Assembly: GCA_963169105.1 (NCBI GenBank)
Contig: OY720636.1
Span: 70,482,123-70,546,122, forward strand
Origin: Ceriagrion tenellum
Taxonomy: Eukaryota; Arthropoda; Insecta; Odonata; Coenagrionidae
Reading direction: 5' to 3'
Length of the DNA: 64,000 nucleotides
Within the stretch, counting starts at the first letter, position 1; every line of letters begins with the position of its first letter. Below the pieces are notes generated by a model. It had not been told where the DNA came from. It did no database searches and saw nothing but the letters and a program-made list of their open reading frames with translations. Made by a program: the position numbers and the translations under genes. This document shows positions 1-10,379 of the stretch, piece by piece.

Positions 1-415
1 ATATTGTATATCGCTTGTCGTTTATCCTTCTTCCACCGTAACTTTCTGCAGGATTATTGATGTGATCGAGAATAGTCTTTAATGATTTATCTGCCGTGGA
101 AACATATATTTTTCCTTAAATTACAATACGACATTCACGCTGGTAATTCATAAGTTTGATCGAAGCATCCTTATCTTTTTCAAACAGGTGTTACCTGTTA
201 GTGGTAGGATTTCTGAGAAAGGGAAAGGATGGTGCCTTATCAGAATCGTAAACTAGGTCTGTTGAACTTTATAGGCAACAAGCTACTGACGCACTTGATG
301 TCTTTATTTCCGACATTAGTCTGAAAAATTTACTACCTTCTAGAATTCGCCATTATCATCATTGACATCCCTCAATCCGATGTTGTTTCACTGCAACCTA
401 TTGTCTCTTTGCTAT
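1..415. other. no recognisable feature
   Basis: AT-rich sequence with short stop-riddled frames. I see no gene, RNA or clear repeat here. Confidence 0.5.
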
Positions 416-642
416 TTAACCCTTTGAGTGCGGCGTGACGTGTTGTCTTTACGTTGGTGCTGGTGACGTAATATCACGTCATGGGTACCGTGAGTGTTCC
501 AGCTTTCACTAGGGAGCTTAGTGAAAGTTCTCTAATGATAGATGGAACACTCACGGTACCCTTGACGTGATATAACGTCATCAGCACCAGCGCAAAGACA
601 ACCACGACGTGATATCACGTCATGCCGCACCAAAGGGGTTAA
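416..642. mobile_element. palindromic MITE flanked by TTAA (piggyBac-like)
   Basis: A 227-bp near-complete palindrome lies between TTAA at 416-419 and TTAA at 639-642. The outer termini pair as CCCTTTGAGTGCGGC on the left against CCCCTTTGGTGCGGC read inward from the right. The pairing continues inward through shared segments such as GGTACCGTGAGTGTTCCA. The arms carry repeated CRE-like palindromes built on TGACGT/ACGTCA at 464-481, 563-580 and 606-621; the last is a perfect 16-bp palindrome. A TTAA target duplication with inverted termini is typical of piggyBac-type non-autonomous elements. No coding capacity is present. The class assignment is inferred from the ends only. Confidence 0.75.
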
Positions 643-857
643 TATTTACCCTCTTACTTCCTGATGAGGGTTCCCTTTTTCATCCGTTTCTTTTTCTTTG
701 TATCCATCTCTTGGTCTTCCTAGCGAGACGTACCCCGTTATTTTGCTCTCCATTATATTCATCATAGTTGTATCTCATGGTGTGTCTAAAACATTAGATT
801 CTTTACAGTAAAACAAACAAGATAAAAAATTGGTGACTTTCTCAATTTATTTAAAAT
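643..857. other. no recognisable feature
   Basis: Ordinary AT-rich spacer between the MITE and the hammerhead-like pair. It may include the outer part of a Penelope-like terminal repeat, but nothing can be delimited. Confidence 0.4.
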
Positions 858-893
858 AACGATCGGTTTCGGCTGTCGCGCCGTCTTCAGGTC
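858..893 (-). ncRNA. hammerhead-like motif of a Penelope-like element (copy 1, minus)
   Basis: Read on the minus strand from 893, the order is GAC, the core CTGAAGA, one unpaired base, a short helix GGC/GCC closed by the loop GCGACA, then GAAAC and CGATCGTT. This is the order of a type I hammerhead ribozyme, as known from Penelope-like retroelement terminal repeats: a GAC/GTT helix I, a small helix II and a minimal helix III. One base (A where the plus copy has G) weakens the 2-bp helix III. It is likely a fossil motif. Its mate lies 20 bp away in inverted orientation. Confidence 0.5.
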
Positions 894-913
894 CATTCTA
901 TGACCTGAAGAAG

Positions 914-949
914 GGCTTGAAGATGGCGTGACAGCTGAAACTGGTCGTT
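914..949 (+). ncRNA. hammerhead-like motif of a Penelope-like element (copy 2, plus)
   Basis: Inverted mate of 858-893. The order is TTGAAGA (expected CTGAAGA), a spacer base, helix II GGC/GCT with loop GTGACA, then GAAAC, the two-base loop TG and GTC, followed by GTT. Helix III (AC/GT) is intact here, but the first core C is T, which should impair cleavage. A partial extra copy of the core, GACCTGAAGAA, lies just upstream at 902-912. Together the two copies look like the inverted pseudo-LTR ends of a Penelope-like element whose body is lost. Confidence 0.5.
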
Positions 950-1235
950 AGCTTAAAATAAATTGTCGAAGCCACAAATTTTATCGACCAAGTGAAAGCT
1001 TCTAGTTTTCATGAAATTTCTTTACAGTATGTTGGTATTCTCCGTGCGTTGCACCATTTTTGTGGACACAAGGTGCAAGGTGGGGAAAACCCGAAAAATA
1101 CTAATAAACAAGAAAATCACGGAAGCCTCCGTAACAATCTTTACAATATGGTTTTCCTTGAAACCTTTGCGTGTTTACTAATTTTTCCAGTGCATATGAA
1201 GAGAGTGTGTGATCATAAAGCATATAAAGTATTCA

Positions 1236-1545
1236 TTGGTCGTTCAATCCTAAGATTGGTTGACTGCAGCCCTCCACCGTTCCCTATCTAATTCTAGTTC
1301 CCTTACCTCCTCGTATCTCTTCCTATGTACTTTCCTCTTTATTTGGTCCATAAACTTATTCCTGGGTCTTTCTCTGAGGACTTTTCCCTCTATTTTAACC
1401 TCAATTATGTTCTTCACAAACTCATTGTGTCTCAGGGTGTTTCCAATCCATCTTGTTCTTCTTTTCTGTATGGTGTTCCATATGATCCTTTCCTCTTCTA
1501 CTTTCCTGTAGACTTGATCGTATCTTGTATTAATCATATAAATTG
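1236..1545 (-). mobile_element. RTE-like LINE, 3' terminal fragment
   Basis: The minus strand keeps a largely open frame (1250-1537) with the hallmarks of the C-terminal tail of insect LINE endonuclease/reverse-transcriptase polyproteins: KRRTRWIGNTLRHNEF, then EGKVLRERPRNKFMDQIKR, then LDRERWRAAVNQS. In this family the tail carries a basic W(I/L)GH-type motif and an RGRPR-like run. The element is 5'-truncated, with no reverse transcriptase core. Related tails occur at 24237-24990 and 54125-54313, so it belongs to a family with several copies in the window. Confidence 0.8.
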
Positions 1546-3499
1546 CAATAAAAACGGAAAATTATTGATAGAGGACTTTGAAAAGACAGCGCTCAACGAT
1601 AGCATAATGATGCTCGTGTTCTCGTTGAACAACCGAGTCCATTGTCATGACAAGTAGCCCGCCATGTATTTATAATGTAGGTGGGTTATGGACTTAAAAA
1701 ACAGTTTCGGAGGGTCCGTTGGCCGATTGTTTCGACCTTTTTGCATATTTGCCGCGGAGAAGGAGGAATGCAAACAAATTCGCCCTCTGGATCCAGAGCT
1801 GGTAACTGACCTTTTGCTCTTGATAAAGCTTTTCTGAGCGACCTCTCAAAATATTTTCCGCATCCTCATGAGGTCATCGAAATCAATTTCCTGCTATAAA
1901 TCCATTGAGTTTTGAGGTCGTTTGGCTTTCTTATTCTTAAGGAAGGGTACCGTAGTTGCCATGGGTTTTAGGGGAGCTTGTAGGAACTGTGATATTTTGT
2001 AAGGATGGGCATTTATAAAATACTACAGTTGGATGGTTGTTCTCAGGGAGTGACTCAACAAAGGCGGTCATTTAGGCGAGGTGGATAGATAGTCGAGAGG
2101 AGAATCATTTAGAAAACGGTGAGTGGAGAGAAACCCGGCGTCGTGTTTAGCCTACTCTCAACGACAGGTGCCAAGGAGAACGCAGTTTCATGCCTCATCC
2201 GACGCACCATGTACGTACTTTAGTGGGCACTCTCTTTACTCTCAAGATGGACAGGGCTTCGGAAATCTGCTGGTAAATAATTTCCAACTTCAATGGCTGG
2301 TGGCATGAACATTTATTTATGGAATCAATAGTTATGAGATTCATAAAGTTATGGATCTCATGAAACTATTCGGGTTGCAGGAACACATCTACAAGCTACA
2401 TAACTTATTTACCAATAGTTAATGGCTTCGAAAGTTTGATCTAATCTTCTAACGCCGGTTAACATTAATGAAGGTTAAGTCTATAAATAATTGCTAATTC
2501 ACATAATAATTAGTCAATAATAGTAAATAAACCGGTCATCTGCCTCAAAATAACTCCTTTAACTAGTAATTAAGCCTTTAAGCGGTTCATTGCGAATCGG
2601 CCATCTTGGCTACTTATGGAACTCATAACTCCATGCCATAAGTTATAAAACCACTAAATTTATCGAATGTCTCTGCAACACTTATTGAATGGTGGCCATG
2701 GCTTATGGGTCCCATATCTTTATAGCATACATATGTGTCGTCCCTGCAACTGGCCATAATTGGAGTCGAGCCCTGGCCCTAGCGTTTGATAGCCAGGACT
2801 CCAACCCAATTCCTATCTAACTACATTGAAGAACAAAAACTAATATTTTTTTATTTTTTACATCAACTTAGATCGCCTGAGAGTCTATTGGTTTATTGCA
2901 AAAGGATGAAACCTCAGTGGTTACGTTACCCGTAAGTAGTCCGGGTTGTTTCTCCTCCTCGTAGTCAAGGATATCAAAATGACAGTATGTTTGAAACGAT
3001 GACCTCGATTATGAAAGGATTCTGCAAAGTAATCCTCTAAGGTCGTCATTGATGCGGCTTCTCTGCAATTTTCTGTGACTCTGTTGCGAGTGCATGGAGT
3101 TCTCTAACTTTCGCTACGCCTGATATATCTTGGAAAAGAAGCGTATTGTGAAAATATAGCTAGGCAGGTCTCCCCTCTTTTCGGCATCCATAGGGATAAC
3201 TGTTCGTCATCTAATCCTTTCAAGATAATACTGCTTACTGTAAAATTCCAAGGGGTGAATTTTTTCTTTCCTCAACAAAAACATTACATGGAATCCCGAG
3301 ACTTTTCTTCCTGAGTTGTGGTTCAAACATTTCTGTGTTTGTATATGTGGGTCATCTTCTGACTCAAAGATAAGGATTTTTTTTGCTTGCCGGACGATTC
3401 TGTTGGCACGTATGTCCCTGGAATCTCGATAGACTGCTAAGCCTATCATCAGGTTTTCCAGGGACCGAACCAACAGAACTTGACATACATTCATTCCCC
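1546..3499. other. no convincing gene; scattered short palindromes
   Basis: About 2 kb without a supported gene. Small direct and inverted repeats of TTATG/CATAA type occur at 2300-2650. A B-box-like string at 2761-2773 is not backed by a well-spaced A box. Confidence 0.4.
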
Positions 3500-3570
3500 G
3501 GGTAATGAAAAACCCACCCAGGCGGGACTCGAACCCGCGACCCTCAGGTTAGCTGGGGAGGAAGCTTCGC
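3500..3570 (-). repeat. tRNA-derived SINE-like head
   Basis: The minus strand carries GGTCGCGGGTTCGAGTCCCG (from 3542 down), a near-perfect tRNA T-arm and pol III B box. The 5' half does not form a full cloverleaf, so this is more likely a SINE head than a tRNA gene. The body probably runs toward lower coordinates, but its end cannot be placed. Confidence 0.45.
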
Positions 3571-5337
3571 CAAATAGGTTGGTAATATAAACATCTGTTC
3601 GCAAAATACAAGAGGATTGGAAAAAACGTCTGCAATATCGATGTCGTTGGAAAAAATGTGAATATTGTTATCTTTCCGAGACGAAGCCACCGTTAAGATC
3701 CGTTTAGGAAAGATAGTGTACTTGATAAAAATGGACTATCTTAAACCTTCATTCATTTTTTTCTCGGATCAATCAAAGCGTCGATTGATTGATTTGAGAT
3801 TAGTAAAAAGAGTGATATGAACAACACGGCAATGAATAAGGAAGTGTGCCATTCAGAACAAGAGTCATTCGTCCTTGTTCCAAACAAGATTTTTTCACTC
3901 TTCATGGCTTGGGTACACCGGTCAGGAAACTGACTTGATTAGGACTTTGACAGCGCAGGGGCGCGACCCCATTCTGAGATACATTGAGGTCAGAGTCGAG
4001 GTCGTCAATAACTCCGGGACTTATCGGTCGGTCGCATGAGGCTCCCTCATATGATTTGTAGTATCTAGTTCATTACCACATGGGAAAACTAGGAAATTTC
4101 CACTCTTTTTCACTATTCGTATGCGCTGGAATAGTTTCCTTTCGTGGCTTTCGAATTTAGAGCTTTTGATACTTCTGGGGCCTAGACCAGAATTCCGCAA
4201 AGTATTGCGGACAGACAAGACCTCAAAGTATTGCGGACAGGATGGGCCCAGAAAGAGATGACCGGAAGATGATGTATGTTTCTGGAAATGGTTTCTGATG
4301 GCACGTGCCCATTGATTTTTGATTAAATCAGTGACACAACTTAAGACTGTTTAAAGTATGAACTGTTATAAATATTTTTTAGCCTCCTACGCGGAAATAT
4401 TACCGATAATATGGTACGCTTTGTTTTTTGGTACAGATAAATAGTCCCCGTAAATTTCATCTAACTCTTGAATGCTCAACCTTCACTTTAAGACCAGGTC
4501 CCATGGCGCAAGTTTCTATTTGAGTTTCACTTAAATGACATTTCCTAAATATTATATCGTGTGACTTGGGAATCCAACGATTTCTCGTTCTCAGTATTCT
4601 GCGAGTTCGACAAAAGGACCGGCTATAATTTTTTTCTTAAGAGGTTTTATGCAACTACCAATCATAAACAAGGAATTGAGGCTCAGCGCCTCCTGTAGAA
4701 ATAAACCAATCTAATGACAAAAACATTATATGTGCCTTCCACTCATTATAAAGTCGGGTTGTTGTGCATTAATATAGCAATTTTTGTTCATTTCATTAAT
4801 ATTTCTCATGACTCAGCTGTGTTCTCTATGCGCGAGTTCATCAGAATTATTTCGTGGTTTTATAGAAAAATGATTTGGGAAGCATTACCTCCCTCAGCTC
4901 AGAATTGTTTTTGCCAGAGGAGATATTGTTTAAAAAGATTCAAAGTTTAAAAGTTTGTCCTTTTGAAATATGAATAAAAATATTATTCCTCACGGCCGCC
5001 TTCAAATGACAAGCGATTCGTCGTGGTTTCCAAGGGAAGCGGTTGAACATTATTATAACTTCAGCTTTTTCCCTAATCCATCTCAAACCAAAGGGATTGA
5101 ATTGGAGATCGTAAGCCCTACAGGTTAATCATTTTAGTTTCATGAGCCTATGCATGTATGTCCAAAAAGGTATAGAGCGACGTATAACTTTTAAGCTAGG
5201 CGTAGGCATGTCATCCTGTTCCTCGCGCCTATTGTCTGAACTAATCGTTAAGCTTTGCTCTACTTTTGTGGATTTAATCAGGAAGTGCTCCTTAGTAGCT
5301 GACTTCGGATTGCTAACATTTCCAGAGACACTAATGT
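3571..5337. other. no gene seen; one short tandem duplication
   Basis: Only short frames occur. A segment containing AAAGTATTGCGGACAG is duplicated in tandem at about 4197-4241. Nothing else is recognisable. Confidence 0.4.
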
Positions 5338-5361
5338 TATATATATATATATATATATATT
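5338..5361. repeat. (TA)12 microsatellite
   Basis: Twelve uninterrupted TA units, directly abutting the 5' end of the SINE-like sequence at 5365. Confidence 0.95.
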
Positions 5362-5364
5362 GAG

Positions 5365-5540
5365 ACGAAGGCAGCTCATTGGGTAAAACGGTTGACTCTT
5401 GAGCCATGAAGTCCCGGGTTGAAATCCGAGTCAACGGAATCGCCCTCACTATCTAAAATCCAAGCTGTGGTTTTCCATTTGACTGTAGCATGAAACCACT
5501 GTTAATCCCTGAATTGGATCTTCAGCTCCTTTTAGGGTTG
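5365..5540 (+). repeat. tRNA-derived SINE
   Basis: The A-box-like GCAGCTCATTGGGTAAAACG at 5371-5390 is followed about 35 bp later by the B-box-like CCGGGTTGAAATCC (5414-5427). This is the spacing expected of an internal pol III promoter. The tRNA-like head then runs into an unrelated body to about 5540. There is no intact anticodon arm or CCA-ready acceptor, so it is not a functional tRNA gene. The 3' end is approximate. Confidence 0.5.
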
Positions 5541-6009
5541 TTCACAAAAGCATGTGATTAATCCGGCTGCATTGTGCCATAATTTGACCGCCTGTCACCT
5601 TCTCGCTTGACGATTTGAGCATAATGAAGTACGCTCTAATTGGAGATGGGCGTTACAGGTGGCGCCTAATAATAAAGACATCTTGAATTAAACGTAGTAT
5701 TCGGAAACTTTGTGGTATTCAATCACGACAATTTATTAAAGTGAGGAAAACTTTTACAAACCACAGAAAAACACACACCACCACGACCCGGGTACAGCAA
5801 TCCCTTATATACTATCAGTTAGTGGTAAGAGGGGGGGTAAGGATGGTGGGGTGAGGGGGACGGGAATGGTCAACAAAAGAGGAAATAATAGGGGAATTGG
5901 CGGGCAGCAAGCATTCATTTAAAAGATTAACATCTGAGTCAACATTTCGTTTTAAAATTTCGAGCTGTTTAAATGCATTTAGCTCACGTCGGTTATCAGT
6001 AAAATACAG
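5541..6009. other. probable 3' flank of a Penelope-like element
   Basis: No open frame of note. It contains a G-rich patch (5829-5866). It lies directly downstream of the minus-strand GIY-YIG fragment and may hold that element's 3' untranslated part, but no terminal repeat can be identified. Confidence 0.3.
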
Positions 6010-6400
6010 TACTTAAAGTTTAAAATCACTTTGATAGTAAAAAGTTAGGTGTTTGACAAAATTACTCTTTTCTTCATGGTGATTTTTAAATGTACTATAA
6101 TGTTCTCTGGTTCTGGTCTGGAAACTTCTCGAAGTCTGCCCCACGTAGACCCCTTCACAGTCATTGCATGAGAGTTCGTAAATACCACTTCTGCACATAG
6201 AGTCCACTTTATCTTTGCAATGTACGAACATGTTTTTTAGGGTCATGGTTGACTTATATGATACATAGAATTGGTCTTTGGGGAATGCTTTTTAAAACAT
6301 TTTCGGTTACACGACCGTAATACCTTACAGAGCACAATTTTTTACAATCCATTTTACCACTAAAAAAAGCTGATCTGTCCTCGGTCTTCCTCCCTAGTCC
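6010..6400 (-). mobile_element. Penelope-like element, GIY-YIG endonuclease fragment
   Basis: The minus-strand frame 6246-6013 (77 aa) reads KDKVDSMCRSGIYELSC, then NDCEGVYVGQTSRSFQTR and TREHYSTFKNHHEEKSNF. These match the C-terminal GIY-YIG nuclease of Penelope-like retroelements: the GIY and YVG pair, the invariant arginine after Q-T-S/G-R-S-F, the REH motif, and the C-x2-C-type knuckle just upstream. Upstream on the same strand (to about 6400), frameshifted pieces such as LCSVRYYGRVTENVLK look like the linker between the reverse transcriptase and the nuclease. The catalytic glutamate region and the reverse transcriptase are missing or broken, so this is a dead 3' fragment. Confidence 0.8.
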
Positions 6401-7014
6401 TTCCCATTCGTTGTACCTCACATTATTGATTACAGGAGGTCATCACGTTACAATGAGGCCAAAAGTTTTCTCTTTTACTTCGCAGAGTTACTATAAGCAT
6501 TACAAACTACAAGGAAAGTGATACAAACCTATTGGCCTTATTCTAGGAATTTACAGCCCGCTGAAAACACGACAGGAATGAGAAATTAATGGGATGAATT
6601 ACCGAGGATGATCATGTATGGAATAGATGAGGAAAATTACGAATACCATCATGTGGAATGCAAAAAGGAGGAAATATAATGAATAAAATGATTGACCGGT
6701 AAGAAAATAAAGAGAATAACTGCCGAAACCCAACCTCTATGAGCATAAAATAATGCATCCTCAGTCACTTGGTATCCGCTTCCAAACGTAACTCTATATT
6801 TGCTCCGAGAATGAGACCTTAGGCTGTTATGCCAAGAGAGATAAGTTTTTAGAGAGTTCATATTTCATATTTTCCAGGTGTGCTTGTTCCGGACCATAGT
6901 TTCGATAAGCATTTGTAACAATTAAGATACTTTCGTTGTTTTGCGATAGAAAAAATTTGGGACATACAAAGTAATAATTTATTTTTAAATGTGAACATAT
7001 TTATCAAATTTACA
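6401..7014. other. no recognisable feature
   Basis: AT-rich, with short frames only. I see no gene or clear repeat. Confidence 0.4.
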
Positions 7015-7200
7015 CCTTCAGGTGTCACTTCGTGAAAGTATTTTTTATTCGAATCCATATTGAAAATAAGTCTAGTACTTTTCCACAGTTATTCATTGTA
7101 AACGTACAACACGTTTCACAGCTTGCTGCATTTTCAGGTACAATTGTTTATCTAATAAATAACTGTGGAAAAGTACAAGGCTAATTTTCAATATGGATTC
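7015..7200. repeat. inverted-repeat family, copy 1
   Basis: Two arms of about 46 bp (7051-7096 and 7155-7200) are reverse complements with only a few mismatches, around a 58-bp centre. The arms carry GAATCCATATTGAAAAT at the outside and TACTTTTCCACAGTTATT at the inside. The left flank, read on the minus strand, has CACGAAGTGACACCTGAAGG. The same arm-plus-flank arrangement recurs at 61248-61411. It could be a Penelope-like pseudo-LTR pair or a foldback MITE. Confidence 0.65.
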
Positions 7201-7793
7201 GAGTATTTATCAAAGTTACCCCGGAATTCTTAGCATATATTTAAGAGAAGAAGAGTTTTTAAAGATTTCTGGGTGGAAGAATAAACTGGGATATATTTTG
7301 CCAACGGGCCACCCGAATGTTTCCCTTATCATTTCGCCCGATTGAGACATATCGTGTGACGGAAATTTGAAATGTCTTCGCCCTTCACTACGCATCAGAA
7401 AAGGAAGCAAATAGTACGCAATTTCTTTTTCTTGTTTATGATTCACGGGAAGAGCGCAAGTGGTCGCGAGCAAGCTCGGTGACTCGTCAAGCTAGGGCGT
7501 GCAAAGATAGCGTCTATCGACCACGCGCGGTCGAAGCCGTGAATGACGCCTGCCGTATTTCTCTGAATCATTACCAGATTAGCAGCCTTGTAGATGACAA
7601 ATAGGCGTATGGCTATGTCGGTCGGTGGCTTGCATGAGGGATTGTATTTTTCAGAGCTCTCGAGGAGGAGAGTTGAAAAAATATTATTTTCAAATCCTTT
7701 AGGCACCTTATTTGTGAGGGTTATTCTACTTGGAATTTCTCAGTGACTGTGGGATAATTTTACAGTGCATTGAAATGGAGAAATGGCGCTTTG
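7201..7793. other. no recognisable feature
   Basis: Two overlapping minus-strand frames of 85 and 87 codons have no recognisable content and are probably chance. No other signal. Confidence 0.4.
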
Positions 7794-7893
7794 AAGGCGC
7801 CTTTAGTCTAGAAGGCGCCTTCGAAGTACTTTGTTTAAAGGCGCCATTGAATGCGTGACATTGCCATTGAATGGCGCCTTTAAACGAAGTACT
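7794..7893. repeat. GC-core foldback hairpin
   Basis: A 29-bp arm at 7825-7853 (AGTACTTTGTTTAAAGGCGC then CATTGAATG) is mirrored at 7865-7893 with two or three mismatches and an 11-nt loop. Just to the left, AAGGCGCC/GGCGCCTT forms a second small palindrome (about 7794-7821). It is probably a decayed foldback element. There is no coding. Confidence 0.65.
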
Positions 7894-8084
7894 GTATGAC
7901 TTCCGGGTCGAGAGCTAAAAATATGTACTCATTTTATCATTGCGCTTTACAGTTAGAAGGCACATTATTCAAAAAATAGTAAGTTAGTCTAGTATTAAGG
8001 GCTGTTCTAGGCTCCATAAGTTAAAAAATATTATGGAAATCCGACATTAATTCTAAATTTTTTTGGTATTGATATAAGCCTTCC

Positions 8085-8598
8085 TTGTTCAGATACGATT
8101 AGGAAAAGGAGAGTTTGGCTCTTCGGTTATCTTATGATGATGGACAATAGTGAACTTACGCAATGACTTTAAAATCATGTTTATAAGATTATTATGAAGA
8201 CTTTTTCATGTAAAATGACGTTGATGGATAGATCCTTTAGATGAATTGAACGTAAAACCCAGGTCGATCTAAATAAAGTTAGGTGGGATCACGGACTTAC
8301 TTGTCGCCATTATAAAGTGGACGGATTTCATAAAGTTACGGCTGAAACCACAATTATGTGTAAAAGAGAATAAATTGCAAGCAATGGGGCAAGGGATGAA
8401 GAAAGATATGAAAGAAATGGAGATAAAGTAAGACATTATAGAGGATAAAACTAAATTTTGAAGATTGATGCTAAACTTCAAGAGTTTCCAGAAAATTATA
8501 AAGAAGAAAGGGAATAACGCCTGGACGAGAGAAAGGATAAGAATACAAAGTGGATGGATGAAGAATTATTGGAGAGCAAGAAAAGTAGAAGAAAATAA
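8085..8598 (+). mobile_element. LINE-derived fragment (RTE-like C-terminal tail)
   Basis: The plus strand reads DTIRKRRVWLFGYLMMMDNS from about 8090. This corresponds to the basic IRKRRL-F-GHL-RMD motif in the C-terminal tail of insect RTE-type LINE polyproteins. After frameshifts it reads AWTRERIRIQSGWMKNYW and RARKVEENK before 8598, matching the WTEERK...S..M..YW...K tail seen in the same families. The frame is broken several times, so it is an old non-functional copy. Confidence 0.6.
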
Positions 8599-10379
8599 AT
8601 AAACAAAAGTTAGAGCAATTGGTTATTTTACGTATCCGTTAGACTGCGGAAAAGCTTGACAGTTTATGGCTAATTAAAACTTCCGCCGAATCATCGTAAG
8701 AATTACCCCAGGCAGGTTTTTCATGTAAGTTCGGTCATCGGGCATTTTCATTGATTGGGCAAGAATGTACATGCATTATGGAGACTACACATCGATTAAT
8801 TCCTGGAGAAGACCCTGGACCTGAAACGCATTGCGTGACACAATGAGGGTGTGGTCACGAAGAAGTGTATTGAATTTGTCTTTTGAATATTAATTTTGTG
8901 GAGTGTAATGTTTACGAACAATTGTAGTGCATTTCGTCGTTGCTTTTCCAGGAATCCTCCACGAGGTTTGCCTGGTTGTGTATTCTAAGAATAATGTATA
9001 ATTAATGAATGCTGATCTAGGGCAGGGCTTAACTCTGCGACCCCATGAAGGGAGGCCTCTTTCATTATTTAGAACCTAACTGAATGACGTAGACTTTATC
9101 GAATGGTGATTAAGCGGTTTCTCTTCTATCAACATTTTTCGCAACGCCTACGCTAGTGACAAGCATGTTTTTCATCAATATTTGGTCTCAAATTTCCTAC
9201 AACTATTTAGATAAACTATCGATATGGATAGAATACTTATGTGCGCTGCTAAAGAGCAGAAAGAAATATTTGAGTGTTAGTGCCGTCAAATGCTTCCTAA
9301 TGTGCGAGTAAAGGACTGATAAACTGGTGGCTGGTGACAATACACCATGAGCATGTGGCTGGGCAAATTTCGTCCCCTGACTCCAATTTAGTAGTGGTCT
9401 TGTTTTATGAATTTTTCCTATGTTGTCCTTTGTGTTATTTTCAGGAAAAGAGAGACACAAGGCAATGCTTTGGTGAATTTTATAGTGAAATGTGTGCGAA
9501 AAAATGTTTCTAAAGTTTCAAGAGTAAAAATTAGGAAGTTCAGTCTACCAGTTAAGGGTCTCAATCATAATTTCGGTGTCTTCACCAAACGCGAGTTCCT
9601 CAATCGCCAGAGCCGGCTAGGGATCAAATGATGCGGAAGCCACATGCATGAATAAGTATTTCTATTTCGCTAACAAAGGACATGTTTCTCAATTGTTAAA
9701 TAACAAACAATACCGAAACTAATTAATTTACTTGATTTATTTGAGTGTTTAATAGATGTTCATCTTCTACCTTGATTGGAAGCCTCTAAATCCATGAGAA
9801 AACTCTGTATCGAAAAGTTTTCCCTCAGTCCTGATTTGCTCTCATCAAGGTCTTCCGGTATCACTCATCAAATAACTCTGTAGCTCATATTTTTAAATTG
9901 AAAAGACTCTAGACAAAGTTCAACCTATCACCATCAAAAACTGCTGTATGTTTTTTGAAACATTGAGATCCTGCTTGGGGAGCGGCGTTCCTTTCTCAAT
10001 AGGCACTCATCGTGTGGACTTCCGTATCCATATAGGTTAGGGCTCACAGGTTTGAGTCTCTTCCCGTGCAAGGCTGATGTTCTAGACCTTCAAATTGTTA
10101 AGGTTAAGGACTAACGGTGCGATTCTAAGCTTAGTAGTTCGACCACCTAAAAACCCAACTCCCCTACAACCTCTTCGGACTATCTTCAAGGGTTCCGTAA
10201 ATGTGTATAAAACATTTTAACTTTCCTCAATGATGTTAAATGTGTGTAGTTGTTCGATCACATAAGAACCAAAATTCTTCTACTGCTACTTCTGGTTATT
10301 GTCCAGGGTTTCTATAGATGCGAATCAAACGTATTCCTTTCCCAATTGGGCAAAAACCTGCAGTTAGAATTTCAACTCC
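8599..10379. other. no gene seen
   Basis: No recognisable coding. A 74-codon plus frame (9407-9631) shows no known domain. A lone B-box-like GGTTTGAGTCTC at about 10049-10060 may be a decayed SINE. Confidence 0.4.

Noticed and set aside
1260..1657. Plus frames of 83 and 110 codons
   Set aside because: Antisense shadows of the LINE tail on the minus strand.
2761..2795. tRNA-like A and B boxes on the minus strand
   Set aside because: The boxes are only about 10 nt apart, far less than in tRNA promoters, and no cloverleaf forms.
3521..3545. tRNA gene (strong T-arm)
   Set aside because: No matching D-arm, anticodon arm or acceptor stem upstream. Better explained as a SINE head.
5365..5440. tRNA gene
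   Set aside because: A and B boxes are present, but the arms do not pair and the sequence runs on into a SINE body.
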